DNA of 64,000 nucleotides, taken from NCBI GenBank assembly GCA_021777105.1, contig JAIQZQ010000122.1, positions 32,863-96,862 on the forward strand, written 5' to 3'. Shown piece after piece: positions 35,967-45,851 of the stretch; position 1 is the first letter of the stretch; every line of letters begins with the position of its first letter. Below the pieces are notes generated by a model. It saw nothing but the letters and a program-made list of their open reading frames with translations. It was not told the origin of the DNA and did not search any database. The DNA is from Candidatus Anammoxibacter sp. (GTDB lineage: Bacteria; Planctomycetota; Brocadiia; Brocadiales; Anammoxibacteraceae). A program made the position numbers and the translations under genes.

Positions 35967-38465
35967 CTATCTGCCAAAAGGCTTCATTACAATTATTAAC
36001 CTCGGCAGCAACGTCAACGCAGTAACAAGAGCAATAGCCATTGCCCCCCCGGTAAGAAGGCCGAAAAGTATCGTTGGTATAAAGTTTGAAAAAACCAGAA
36101 TTGAAAATCCCGCAATAATTGTAAGCGATGTATAATACATTGCGTTTCCAATGCTTCCATGGCATCTATGCATTGAATTAATGTAACTGTGGTCAAAATC
36201 ATATTCCTCTTTAAACCGGTGGATATAATGAATAGTGTCGTCAACCGCAATGCCGATGCTTATCGCCGCTATGGTGATAGTCATCATATCCAACGGCAAC
36301 CCAACCAACCCCATAAACCCAAGCACCGAAATTGAAGAGAGAATGTTCGGCACTATCGCGATGAACGCTATCTTTACAGACCTGAACAAAAACATAAACA
36401 TTATCATCAACGCAATAACTACAAACCCAATGGTCAATATCTGCGAGCTGAAAAGACTTTGAAGCATATTGTTGTAAAGCACCATTATGCCGGCCAGACG
36501 CACTTGATTCTCTTTCAAGTCCAATTCGTTTTTAATGCCGTTTGTAATCTTTTTCAGCAAACTATCCCGCTTTAACCCCTTTAAAGAATCTTTTATTCGC
36601 ACATTTAACCGGGCCTGGCTATCGGCAACCGAAATATATGGAGTAAGAACCATATCTTTAAATTTTTCAGGCAATTGAGTATAAAGGAGTGAAAGCTGGA
36701 AATTATTAAGAGGCTTCCCATCGTTAAAATCTTCAGCGACTTTTAACATAGTGCCGAGAGACAACACCTTGCCGATTTCCGGCAAACTTTCAAGATAATT
36801 ATGAACTTTTTTTATCACATCCATTTTATCCGAGGTAAACCAGTATTTGGCCGCGTCTTCGTTCTCCCCAAACTCATCAAATTCATCAAATTCGTCAAAA
36901 TCATCATCAGATCCCGCGCCGGTAACACTGCTTGTCAAAGGCGATTCGTTTGTGTTTTTAAAATTAACAACAATATCAAGAGGAGTTGTGCCGCCCATCT
37001 CTTGATCGATAACCTTCATCCCTTGATATATCTCGGTTGACTCCCTGAAATAGTCTATAAAACTATTTTCAACCGTTAGCATTGACACACCGGAAGCGAT
37101 TAACGCAATTAATAAACCGGTTAAGATAAACACTGTTTTTGGATAATATTGAGTAACACTTGCTAAAAATCGCGTGAAAATACCGCCAAACTGTTTATCC
37201 TCCCCAGACTTGCCTTTTGGGAGCAGGGCAAGTATTGCCGGAAAAAGCAGAAATGTGACAACAAGGGAGACTATGAGCCCAACGCTCATCATCCATCCAA
37301 AATTTATTACCGGCAATATATCGCAAATAAGCAAGGAGCTGAAACCGGCTATTGTTGTTAAAGTGGTGAATAGGCAGGGGATAAATTTTGAAGCAATAGT
37401 CGCCTTGACAAGCTCCGCTTGCGTCCATTCCGGATTTTCCGAATGCAACTCTCTGAACCTGACTATCAAATGAATAGTCAAGGCCATAGTTATAATGAGC
37501 TGCAAAGATATGAAATTAGAAGATATTACCGTAACTTCCCATCCAAATATGCCTAACAGGCCAATCATCGAAATCACGGAAAGCGCGCAACAAAGTATCG
37601 GCAACATTACCCAGCGGACTTTTTTGAAAATAACGCCCAAAGCCACGATAAGAAAAATAAGAATGCCTATTCCAAAGACTTTAATATCGTTTCTGATAAA
37701 CGTTATCATATCATCGGTTATCATAGACACTCCGCCGAGAAAAAGCTCGGCGTCATCTCTATAACGGTCAATTATCCCGCGCACCGCCGCAATATCGGCG
37801 TGTTGTTCCTTGTCCAAACGGATTTTGCATTTTCTGTACGCAAGTTTAACCTGCTCTAATTCGGCATGTTCGGATGAAGTGATTGTTTTGCTGAAAAGCT
37901 TCTGCTTTAGCTCGTTCCGCCTGGAAACAAGCGTGTCAAACTCATTATCAGCCGATAAATTAACCAAAAGGGCGGTCATCTTCATATCAGCGCTGATAAG
38001 AAGCTCTTTATAAATCGGGCTGTTTGCCAGTTCATCGCGCGCAAGTTGTATATCAACATCTGGGTGCTCCAGATTTTTAATATTTGTTATCAACTCCGTA
38101 ATAGGAGCAGGAGGGTTTTTAAGCAGTGGGATATCAAGGATTGTAAGAACCGAGTCAACGCGATTGATCTTTTTTAACTCATCGCGCAAGGACGCAATGT
38201 TATTAAGAGTTTCAGGAGCAAAAAGACCGCCCTTCGGTTTGTATGTAATAAATAAATATCTACTTGTTCCATACCTTTTATTTATCTCTCGGAAATACTT
38301 AAAATCATTGTCATTCTCAAGTATTAAGGAATCGGCCGAAGCGTCGAGCCTGAAATCCCTCGCTTTAAACCCAAGAAACGTAAACAACGCCAGTAGGGCA
38401 ACAATGACGAACACAGGTTTGCCCAGGACAAACCGGTCATAAATATTCAAAAAAAAGGATTGCAT
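35967..38465 (-). CDS. RND/MMPL-family exporter
   Basis: This 832-aa protein has the RND superfamily plan. TM1 is at about 15-30. A large periplasmic loop follows, with the MMPL-type region RLDASADSLILENDNDF in part. A cluster of five helices lies at 265-420. A second loop, with a DDDFDEFDEFDEFGEN acidic insert near 525, precedes a second helix cluster at 665-825 (GIAVDDTIHYIHRF is the conserved TM4/TM10 motif). It exports or moves lipids or hydrophobic compounds by proton motive force. It follows an MlaC-like gene by about 50 bases, so they are an operon, resembling the HpnN/HpnM hopanoid-transport pairing. The substrate is unknown. Confidence 0.85.
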   Translation of the reverse strand: MQSFFLNIYDRFVLGKPVFVIVALLALFTFLGFKARDFRLDASADSLILENDNDFKYFREINKRYGTSRYLFITYKPKGGLFAPETLNNIASLRDELKKINRVDSVLTILDIPLLKNPPAPITELITNIKNLEHPDVDIQLARDELANSPIYKELLISADMKMTALLVNLSADNEFDTLVSRRNELKQKLFSKTITSSEHAELEQVKLAYRKCKIRLDKEQHADIAAVRGIIDRYRDDAELFLGGVSMITDDMITFIRNDIKVFGIGILIFLIVALGVIFKKVRWVMLPILCCALSVISMIGLLGIFGWEVTVISSNFISLQLIITMALTIHLIVRFRELHSENPEWTQAELVKATIASKFIPCLFTTLTTIAGFSSLLICDILPVINFGWMMSVGLIVSLVVTFLLFPAILALLPKGKSGEDKQFGGIFTRFLASVTQYYPKTVFILTGLLIALIASGVSMLTVENSFIDYFRESTEIYQGMKVIDQEMGGTTPLDIVVNFKNTNESPLTSSVTGAGSDDDFDEFDEFDEFGENEDAAKYWFTSDKMDVIKKVHNYLESLPEIGKVLSLGTMLKVAEDFNDGKPLNNFQLSLLYTQLPEKFKDMVLTPYISVADSQARLNVRIKDSLKGLKRDSLLKKITNGIKNELDLKENQVRLAGIMVLYNNMLQSLFSSQILTIGFVVIALMIMFMFLFRSVKIAFIAIVPNILSSISVLGFMGLVGLPLDMMTITIAAISIGIAVDDTIHYIHRFKEEYDFDHSYINSMHRCHGSIGNAMYYTSLTIIAGFSILVFSNFIPTILFGLLTGGAMAIALVTALTLLPRLIIVMKPFGR

Positions 38466-38514
38466 TTGATAAGTAGTTGTAGTTAGAGGACGAGAGTCAT
38501 AGAAAAGAATTTAA

Positions 38515-39120
38515 TTACGAGGCGGTGTTTCCGGCTTTTTTCTCTCTCATTAATTTCAGAAGATCTTCAATGCCGCCGTTTTTTAAGACGCTGCTATACT
38601 GCGACCTGTATGTGTGTATCAAACTAACCCCTTCAATCTCAACATCATACACTTTCCATTCGTTTGAAGTTTTAGACATTTTGTATAAGACTGAGAATTC
38701 TTTGCCCTTGGATATCAAGCCGGTCGGCACATGAACCTTGTTCTTTTTTACAACAAGGGGTTTAAAAACAACCTTTTCATCCTGAAAAAGCTCAAGTTTA
38801 TCAGTGTAAGACGAGGTTAAAAGTTCTACAAAAAGGTTGGTGAACTCGATTTTTTGCTCCGGGTTAAGTTGTCCCCAATGCGTTTTTCCTAAAGATAATT
38901 TAGCCATTAATTTAAAACCAAAAACGGAATTTACGGTTTCAACAACGCTGTCCTGTTTCTGCTCTATTGTCAATTCTTTACTAGAAAGAGCCGTCATTAC
39001 TTTATCAACCGCAATTTTTAAAAGTTTTTCAGCCTCAACATGGTCATCGGCGGTCGCAATATGAGTTAATATTGGAAATATTAAGAGAAACAACGTTAAA
39101 CAAAATATTTTTTTCATCAT
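38515..39120 (-). CDS. MlaC-like periplasmic lipid carrier (Ttg2D family)
   Basis: From the ATG at 39120 (AAAAGG upstream) it encodes about 201 aa. A signal peptide (IFCLTLFLLIFPILTHIATA) is followed by an MlaC/Ttg2D domain: VFGFKLMAKLSLGKTHW, FTNLFVELLTSSYTDKLE, WKVYDVEIEGVSLIHTYRSQY. MlaC shuttles phospholipids across the periplasm between the outer-membrane MlaA side and the inner-membrane transporter. It is co-directional with the RND exporter 50 bases downstream. This HpnM-like pairing suggests a lipid-shuttle role there. Confidence 0.85.
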   Translation of the reverse strand: MMKKIFCLTLFLLIFPILTHIATADDHVEAEKLLKIAVDKVMTALSSKELTIEQKQDSVVETVNSVFGFKLMAKLSLGKTHWGQLNPEQKIEFTNLFVELLTSSYTDKLELFQDEKVVFKPLVVKKNKVHVPTGLISKGKEFSVLYKMSKTSNEWKVYDVEIEGVSLIHTYRSQYSSVLKNGGIEDLLKLMREKKAGNTAS

Positions 39121-39126
39121 GTGCAC

Positions 39127-39886
39127 CTTTTAATCCCTTTTCATTAATTTTTAGCATATCCATCTTTTTCTTAATGCAATTTATGTCAAAATATTCTCTA
39201 CAGAATCGCCAAATGGTATATTCTGCAAAAACAATAGTATTTAAATTAACAATTAATATGCATTAAAACAAGATAAAACAATTTTTTATATTTGTAACTA
39301 ATTAATATGATGCTATCTTGCTCTGGAAACCTAAAATATCGTTCAAATTTAAAGTATCTATACTCAAAAGCATCAGGTTTGCGAATTTAGTTGTGAAATA
39401 AAAGGCTAAAGCCTTAACTCCGGCAAGCAGAGATTGTTGGAATTTCCCTTTAGGGTTTTATTTCATTGCATTTGAATATAACAATACGTATATATTAATT
39501 TTCGAATACTTGGTTTGTTTGACTATATAATTAATTCAAAACAGAGCCATTTATAGTTTGACGATTTGTCATTATAATTAAGGATTGTATAACGTTCAAA
39601 TGTTTTTTTTTAAACAAAAACAGGCAATGCTTTTTCAGAGAAATAATATTTTTTTATTTTATAAGGTTTATAAATTAACGGCTTATCAACGCAACCAATG
39701 TTACGGCTGAACTTTGTCTAGTTAATACCCGCCGGCATAACTTGTTAAAAGCGAAGCAACCAAGTTAAAATATCTGGAGTTAAGCCTTAAAATGAGTATA
39801 ATATTGAACTTGTTAATTGTGAAATATTTAAGAATTCTTGTTTTAGGGAAAAAGATACGAAAAACACTTTTTGAAAGATTAAATGA
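39127..39886. other. Non-coding region with dispersed repeat
   Basis: The spacer between divergent MlaC-like genes is AT-rich. It contains only the dispersed repeat copy at 39370-39526. I see no gene. Confidence 0.45.
39370..39526. repeat. Dispersed ~157-bp palindromic repeat, copy 2
   Basis: This copy has the same orientation and length as the one at 13034-13190. Identical cores include TAAAAGGCTAAAGCCTTAAC, TTTAGGGTTTTATTTCATTG and TTTGAATATAACAATACGTA. The inverted pair would form a hairpin. It looks like a non-autonomous mobile or REP-type element. Confidence 0.75.
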
Positions 39887-40489
39887 ATGAACTACAGGAT
39901 TATTATATTTAGAATTTTTATTCTAATATTCTCTTTAATTATAATTACCGGAAACATAAAAGCGGAAGAAACGGAGAAAACCTTAATAGCCGGCCTTGAG
40001 CAGGGGTTAAAAGTTCTAAATGATCCCGCCTTTCGCTCGCGGCGCAAACGGGAAGAACGGGAACAGCGATTTTGGGATGAGATATCAAATATTTTCGATT
40101 TTAAGGAGATGTCTAAGCAATCCTTGGGCGTTTACTGGAAAAATGTTGATTTAGATGAAAAAACTGAATTTGTAGAGCTTTTCACCAGCGTGCTAAAAGA
40201 TGGATATATTGGAAAAACCGACAGCTACTCATGTAAAAAAATAGTCTATTTAAACGAAATTAAAGGCAGCAACCGCGCCAAAGTTCAAACCAACTTTATA
40301 ACAAAAAGCAGCAAAGAGATTGCCGTCAACTTCCTTTTGCATAATATCGCTGATAAATGGGTAATATATGATGTGGTTATAGACGGTGTAAGTTTTATAA
40401 GTAATTATAGCGCTCAATTTAAAAGCATTCTTTCAAAATCCTCTTTTAGCGACTTGCTTAAGATGATGCAAAAAAAGGTCTCAACATAA
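39887..40489 (+). CDS. Second MlaC-like periplasmic protein
   Basis: This 200-aa protein has a signal peptide (IFRIFILIFSLIIITGNIKA). It shows the MlaC order: IFDFKEMSKQSLGVYW, FVELFTSVLKDGYIGKTDSY, WVIYDVVIDGVSFISNYSAQF. It is diverged from the copy at 38515. It lies about 290 bases before the MlaA-like gene on the same strand, so it probably serves that outer-membrane complex, delivering or receiving phospholipid. Confidence 0.85.
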   Translation: MNYRIIIFRIFILIFSLIIITGNIKAEETEKTLIAGLEQGLKVLNDPAFRSRRKREEREQRFWDEISNIFDFKEMSKQSLGVYWKNVDLDEKTEFVELFTSVLKDGYIGKTDSYSCKKIVYLNEIKGSNRAKVQTNFITKSSKEIAVNFLLHNIADKWVIYDVVIDGVSFISNYSAQFKSILSKSSFSDLLKMMQKKVST

Positions 40490-40780
40490 GATAGGGGAAT
40501 CCCGAACTGCGGCCAAAAAGCAAATTTTAGCAATTTAATTTTTATATAATCCCGTTGATCCACCGCCTTTATAAAAACAAAACAACAATATATAGTATAT
40601 CGTTGAATGTTATGTATACCGTATTTTGTTTTATAATTTTTAAAAATGAAAGAAACCAATTAAGGCATATATAATTGTAGACTTTGGTACATAAGTTAGT
40701 TATAATTTAAACTTTTATAATTCCGAACCAATCTCTTTTTACATACCTCATATACATTTTAAGCAGGAGTATAATAAATA

Positions 40781-41566
40781 ATGAAAAAGTCTATTTTACT
40801 AAGTTTAATTTTTGTTTTTACAATTTGCATGTTCAATGCCCAAACGCAAACACTCTGGGCCGATGAGCAGTTAAACATAGAAGATGTCCCAGGAGGGGAA
40901 GAACAAGAGTACCAAGATTTCGAAGATGAATTTCATGACGAAGAATTTTCAGGCCACGGGAATAATGATCCTTTAGAAAATTACAATAGGCCTGTATTCA
41001 AATTTAACGACAACGTTTACAACTATGGCATTAAGCCTTTTAACAAAGGCTACGAACTTGTGCCTGAACCTGCCAGAGCAAGCGTTAGAAAATTTTTCAC
41101 TAATATCTTTATGCCGGGCAGGTTCCTTAACTGCCTTTTTCAGGGAAAAATGAAAGGGGCCGGCACGGAAATGGCCAGGTTTATTATAAACAGCAGCATG
41201 GGAATCGGCGGGCTTTTTGATCCGGCAAAAAAGTTTTTTAACCTGGAATTGCAAGACGAAGATTTTGGACAAACATTGGCAAGATACGGAGTTAAAGACG
41301 GAGCATATATTGTTATGCCTTTTATCGGCCCGTCAAACGTAAGAGACACAATAGGTTTTATTGGCGATATAGCGATGAACCCGCTGACATTTGTGTCAAT
41401 ATTTGTTACGCCATTTGCCTCGATAGGCAATCCGTATGCAACAGTGAACGACTTCTCGCTGGACGAGGGGCAACTTTATGAAAGCGTTGTAGACGCAGCT
41501 ATTGATCCATATGTGGCCATACAGGACGCTTACATACAAAATCGTAAAAAAAAAATAGAAGAGTAA
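40781..41566 (+). CDS. mlaA: MlaA/VacJ-like outer-membrane lipid protein
   Basis: This 261-aa protein has an N-terminal signal (ILLSLIFVFTICMFNAQTQ), an acidic spacer (residues 30-60) and the MlaA domain (about 62-250): DPLENYNRPVFKFND, PFNKGYELVPEPARASVR, FFTNIFMPGRFLN, GSSM-like SSMGIGGLFDPA and YIVMPFIGPSNVRDTIG. MlaA removes mislocalised phospholipid from the outer leaflet and hands it to MlaC. No canonical lipobox is present (the nearest Cys follows TI), so it may be anchored by its domain rather than by lipid. No MlaBDEF inner-membrane complex is in the window. Confidence 0.88.
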   Translation: MKKSILLSLIFVFTICMFNAQTQTLWADEQLNIEDVPGGEEQEYQDFEDEFHDEEFSGHGNNDPLENYNRPVFKFNDNVYNYGIKPFNKGYELVPEPARASVRKFFTNIFMPGRFLNCLFQGKMKGAGTEMARFIINSSMGIGGLFDPAKKFFNLELQDEDFGQTLARYGVKDGAYIVMPFIGPSNVRDTIGFIGDIAMNPLTFVSIFVTPFASIGNPYATVNDFSLDEGQLYESVVDAAIDPYVAIQDAYIQNRKKKIEE

Positions 41567-41582
41567 AAACCAGGCGTTTTAA

Positions 41583-42770
41583 TTAAAGAATATCTATCCC
41601 TATTATGGTGGAATCATCTAGGCGGCTATTATTAGCCGCCAACCGGATCGCTTCTTCATACACCTTGTCGACCAGTTCCTGAATTGAAAGCTGCGCATTG
41701 GCTGTGGCAATTGCCGATATATTTTCAGCAACGCTTTTGGCGCCGGAAGTTTTAAAACAGTCGCCAACCCCCTTTGTAAATAAAAGGATCTTATCTCCAT
41801 TGCATATGGCAATCTCCTTTTCGTCAAACCTGGCTTTTTCGTCGCAACCAATATTTATTGTCTCCGTGGCCAATTGCTCAACCTTGCCGCCTTTCTTTTT
41901 TAATAGAAACGAATTGGCATGGCTGTTTTTTGAGTACAGAACCTTCATTGTTTTAACATTAAACGCAAGATAAAACATGTTCAAATAGTGTTCAGTATTT
42001 ATATTAGCGCACAATTGCTCATTAACCGCTTGCAACAAAAGAGCCGGACTAAAATAGTACCTCGCGTTATTTATTATCGCCATTCTTGCCATTGCCGAAA
42101 TAAACGCGGCAGTAACACCCTGGCATGAGGCATCTGAAATTAAAACCCCAATGTTGTGCTTGTCTATCTCAAATATGTCATAAATATCGCCGCCCACCTT
42201 ATCCGTAGGTTGGTATTTTACCCCAAACTTTACGGAACTGTTTTCAATAAGTTCGGAAGGCAACAAAGCCTGCTGAAAAACTTTAGCCGTTTCAAGATCA
42301 GATTGTATCCTTTTATCCTTTATTACAAGCTCATTGATCTTCTCTTCAAGGAGTCCGTTTTTCTCCTTAACCTCTTCCTGAAGGTTGCTTACCCGTATAT
42401 TTGTCTTAATCCTTGCAAACAGTTCATCAGGATCAAAAGGCTTTGTTACGTAATCGTCGGCGCCTACAGAGAGACCTTCAATAGTAGCCTCATGAGTGTC
42501 CCTTGCCGTCAGCAAAATAAAAGCCACATCCTTTAACGACTCATCGCCCCTGATCATTTTCAGGAATTCAATACCATCAACATTCGGCATCATTAAATCA
42601 GAGACTATAATCGCGGGCTTGAAGCTTTGCGCATTCTTAAAGCCCTCCATTCCATCCGCAGCCATGCTTACCTCGTAGCCAATACTTTTAAGGCGAACCT
42701 GAAGCAACTTTAAATTCTTTGGCTCGTCATCAACAATTAAAACCTTATTATTTTTTAGTCCGATATCCAT
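41583..42770 (-). CDS. Receiver-PP2C (RsbU/SpoIIE-type) phosphatase
   Basis: From the ATG at 42770 (GCAGG before it) it encodes 395 aa. A receiver domain (about 5-120) has VDDEP, the phospho-acceptor Asp in IVSDLMMP and the Lys of VTKPFDP. A coiled-coil linker (about 125-165) follows, then an RsbU/SpoIIE-type PP2C domain (about 170-395). VGGDIYDIFE and ISDASCQGVTAAF carry metal Asp residues, and LDDSTIIGID the final one. It would dephosphorylate an anti-sigma-factor antagonist when its receiver is phosphorylated, linking a two-component signal to partner switching. It converges with the mlaA gene 17 bases away. The cognate kinase and antagonist are not nearby. Confidence 0.9.
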   Translation of the reverse strand: MDIGLKNNKVLIVDDEPKNLKLLQVRLKSIGYEVSMAADGMEGFKNAQSFKPAIIVSDLMMPNVDGIEFLKMIRGDESLKDVAFILLTARDTHEATIEGLSVGADDYVTKPFDPDELFARIKTNIRVSNLQEEVKEKNGLLEEKINELVIKDKRIQSDLETAKVFQQALLPSELIENSSVKFGVKYQPTDKVGGDIYDIFEIDKHNIGVLISDASCQGVTAAFISAMARMAIINNARYYFSPALLLQAVNEQLCANINTEHYLNMFYLAFNVKTMKVLYSKNSHANSFLLKKKGGKVEQLATETINIGCDEKARFDEKEIAICNGDKILLFTKGVGDCFKTSGAKSVAENISAIATANAQLSIQELVDKVYEEAIRLAANNSRLDDSTIIGIDIL

Positions 42771-42988
42771 AAAAACCTGCAACTTTCATCTATTTTATGT
42801 ATATATATATTCCAATAAATATCTTTTATTATAAGATTTACTATTTTACGACTATAGCAAAATGAAGTCAACATTAGATATGTCAATTAAAAAGGAAACT
42901 TATAATTTCTAAAGATTTAACTTAAAAAGTCATTTATAACACTGAGTAGCTTGTCTGTTCTAGTGAGAATTATCCTCGAAGGAGATAC

Positions 42989-45751
42989 TTATTGAGTTTC
43001 CGTTGAGCTTACCGCAAAACTGGAATACGGTTTAAATTCTCCGTTAATCAGTGAAGAAAGCAGCCAAAATTCCAGTTTGTATAGAAAATGTTGATGTTCG
43101 TCAGGCACGGACTCCGTCTCGCCCATCTCTTTATTCGTGAAAGATGTTGAGATCGCTGCAAAAGCAACCATGCCTTTGCCTTTTTTAACAACTGAAACGC
43201 ATGCCTTGCCGTCGCTAGTCAACAGAGCCGAAGCGCCCCCTGTTATTGGAGAAAAAGACGAAAGAGTCCCAATAGTTTCAGCTCCGTCAATAACATTAGC
43301 TTTCTCCTGAAACTGGTCATAAATAGCCTTTAAGCCAAATTGACCGACAAGTTGGTTGGCAGTTGACAATTTACCCTTTGGACTATCAATGATCAGCAGT
43401 TTCCCTCCATCTTCAACATAATCATTGATATTTTTTAAATCACTTTCTGAAAAATATTTTTGCGGATTAACCATTATAACCATATCAAATTGGCCGGCAT
43501 TGTCGTTAAATGAAAACAGTGTTGGAATATATCCTAACCTTTGAGGCCAAACATAAAACGTTTGGTAATCTATCTCTGGTTTATGAAGAAGCCGCCTGGA
43601 AGGAATCTGAAAATCGCAATACCCTTCTTCAAAACCAACTTTTACCGTTCTCGTATGCTCTTTAGGCAAAGCGTAGCTTTTTTCAGCTAAAAAATCAAAC
43701 AACAACACACCGGAAGCCGCGCCCAGCAATGAGCTAAATACCAAAACTCTCGCAAAGCTCCCTATTGACAAGCGTAAACTGCGCTTTCGGCTAATAATAC
43801 AGTCTTCAAATTGACTTTGCGCGACCTCTATCGGTTTATTTAATTCACGCCTTCGAGCAACTAAAAACAGGTAAACCAAATAACCGAACGCAAGAGCCAT
43901 AACGAAAAGCGAGACTATTTTAATTGTGTAATTGTGGCGATTCGTTCTGTTTAACCAATTTATGCTTCCCAATGCGTATTCAGGTTTGCCCGGTATGTGC
44001 ATATAAAAATTAGAAAAACATGTGCTGTCTGAAAACGCCATTACACGGCCTTTTCCAAATTTTAAACCGGTCGATTGCAAAAACAGACCAAAGGTATAAT
44101 TTAACTCTTTGCTTTTATCCGGAAAATATCCGCCTCTTGCGTAGTCCAAATATATAGCTTTTAGATTTGACGCAATAATCGAGTCTTCAGTAAAAAAAGG
44201 AGCCGTCATAGAACAGGAAGTGGCAAATAGAAAATAGGGCATGTCTTTAATTGAAGGGTGCCTAAACAATCTGTTTTGAGCATGAAAATGGAGGTCATTA
44301 TCTATAAGGTCGTATGTGGCGTCATATTCAAAACGAACTCCAAATCGCGCGGCCAAGGGATTAATATTTATTGTAGTGCCGAAAACATTAGTGTGATCAC
44401 CTATAAGAAAAAGACCGCCTCCATTTAGAACATATTGTTCAATAATGTTAATTTCATCTTTTGAAAACGGCGAAGTTGGAGTTTTAACAATAAACACATC
44501 GCAATTTTTAAGCCTTTCCTCAGTAATAGCTTCTCGCAAGCGGTCTACAGTGTAAAAATATTTTAAATAATCGGCGAAACAGTAATAATTGTAAACAGAC
44601 TGTATACCAAACCACTCAGTGTCAAAAACCCTATCGGTCCACTCCCAATTACTGTAATTCTCATCTATTAAAATCCTGCCTTTTTTCATTTCGCCCGGAT
44701 CCTGAAACCAAAAACAGCTAATCAGGGCAAATGAAAATACGAACATAACAATACCCGGCAAACATCGCTGAAATACGGATTGAGAAATCTGCGCACCTAC
44801 GCTAAAACCATCTTTTAAATCCAAAACATTTTCGCTTTTACGTTGCGCCTCTTTGGTATTTAATCCTTCGGACGCATTTTGGCCTTGTGTGTTTTTAAGA
44901 AATTGATGGGGATTAATTTTATAACACGTAAAATACCACAGAATAAACGGCAAAGGGAAGAATGTGCCGGCTACAATAATGGGTTTCCAAAATATCTCCG
45001 CTTTTGTTGTTTCAACAAATCCAAGGCTTAGAAACACATACCTGGCTACCGTAAAAACAATCATAGCCAAAAACAGAATCCCAATCTTCTTTAAAATGCC
45101 GGATTGCGCGCTTTTCTCATATACAAAATAAAATAATACTATTGCGCCGACAAAAATAGTGATAAATGAAAAAAGCCCCAACTTCTCCCAGGAAGTAACC
45201 AAGGAGAGATTAGCTTGTGAAGTCTGAACAAAAAGCGTCTCCTGACTATATGAACAGGGGATCCCCAAACACTTTAATATCCAATAGAAAAATGGAGTGA
45301 AAACATTAATATCATGATATCTTGCCGCAAATTTAAAATATGGAACGATGCAAGCTGTTTGAAAGGATAGAACAAGCCCACTAAAAATAACACCCTCGCC
45401 TATAAATCTAAGAAAACATCTTTGCAGCCCGCATGTCAAAATTATGCCGGCGGCTAGAACATAAAGGGGTATATCATAAGGGAAACGGAACGCATAAATG
45501 CCCAACACTACTGGAATAAGAAACAATCCTGTTTTCCAGGTAAACGCAGGAGGATTGCCCTGTTTTTTTATAGGATCCTCATTAGAGCTTAAACATCTAA
45601 ACCCTGACGTCCGCCAACAACCCAAAATGCCGAGGACAATCCCTATGCCAAGCGCATATGGCCAAAACTCCATATTTTCCGACGCGTAAATCGGGTATAA
45701 AAAAAGACCTGAAGAGGAGAGAAAGAATATCCCCGTCCAAAATAAAATCAT
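42989..45751 (-). CDS. Large membrane protein with GATase-like (DUF4350-type) ectodomains
   Basis: This 920-aa protein has about nine membrane helices at 1-290. A soluble domain (about 350-590) contains VFIVKTPTSPFSKDEI and GGGLFLIGDHTNVFGT, followed by one helix near 625. A second similar domain lies at 760-880 with DLKNINDYVEDGGKLLIID. GGGLFLIGDHT is like the 'yvxxGGgLLilg' turn of DUF4350/glutamine-amidotransferase-like proteins. The helical N-terminus is weakly reminiscent of exosortase-type proteins but lacks the catalytic Cys. It is paralogous to the next gene upstream (45852). The function is unknown; the position next to a giant secreted repeat protein suggests export or assembly. Confidence 0.65.
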   Translation of the reverse strand: MILFWTGIFFLSSSGLFLYPIYASENMEFWPYALGIGIVLGILGCWRTSGFRCLSSNEDPIKKQGNPPAFTWKTGLFLIPVVLGIYAFRFPYDIPLYVLAAGIILTCGLQRCFLRFIGEGVIFSGLVLSFQTACIVPYFKFAARYHDINVFTPFFYWILKCLGIPCSYSQETLFVQTSQANLSLVTSWEKLGLFSFITIFVGAIVLFYFVYEKSAQSGILKKIGILFLAMIVFTVARYVFLSLGFVETTKAEIFWKPIIVAGTFFPLPFILWYFTCYKINPHQFLKNTQGQNASEGLNTKEAQRKSENVLDLKDGFSVGAQISQSVFQRCLPGIVMFVFSFALISCFWFQDPGEMKKGRILIDENYSNWEWTDRVFDTEWFGIQSVYNYYCFADYLKYFYTVDRLREAITEERLKNCDVFIVKTPTSPFSKDEINIIEQYVLNGGGLFLIGDHTNVFGTTININPLAARFGVRFEYDATYDLIDNDLHFHAQNRLFRHPSIKDMPYFLFATSCSMTAPFFTEDSIIASNLKAIYLDYARGGYFPDKSKELNYTFGLFLQSTGLKFGKGRVMAFSDSTCFSNFYMHIPGKPEYALGSINWLNRTNRHNYTIKIVSLFVMALAFGYLVYLFLVARRRELNKPIEVAQSQFEDCIISRKRSLRLSIGSFARVLVFSSLLGAASGVLLFDFLAEKSYALPKEHTRTVKVGFEEGYCDFQIPSRRLLHKPEIDYQTFYVWPQRLGYIPTLFSFNDNAGQFDMVIMVNPQKYFSESDLKNINDYVEDGGKLLIIDSPKGKLSTANQLVGQFGLKAIYDQFQEKANVIDGAETIGTLSSFSPITGGASALLTSDGKACVSVVKKGKGMVAFAAISTSFTNKEMGETESVPDEHQHFLYKLEFWLLSSLINGEFKPYSSFAVSSTETQ

Positions 45752-45851
45752 TATATAAAAACTCCTGAAAAATTTTATTCCATTAACTGCAATACAACAT
45801 GCTATCTAATTTGAATGAACCTTATATCTTAAAATTCATAAAAACAAATAA

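Noticed and set aside
40781-41566. Lipoprotein lipobox for MlaA.
   Set aside because: The Cys in the signal region is not preceded by a proper L-A/S-G/A box.
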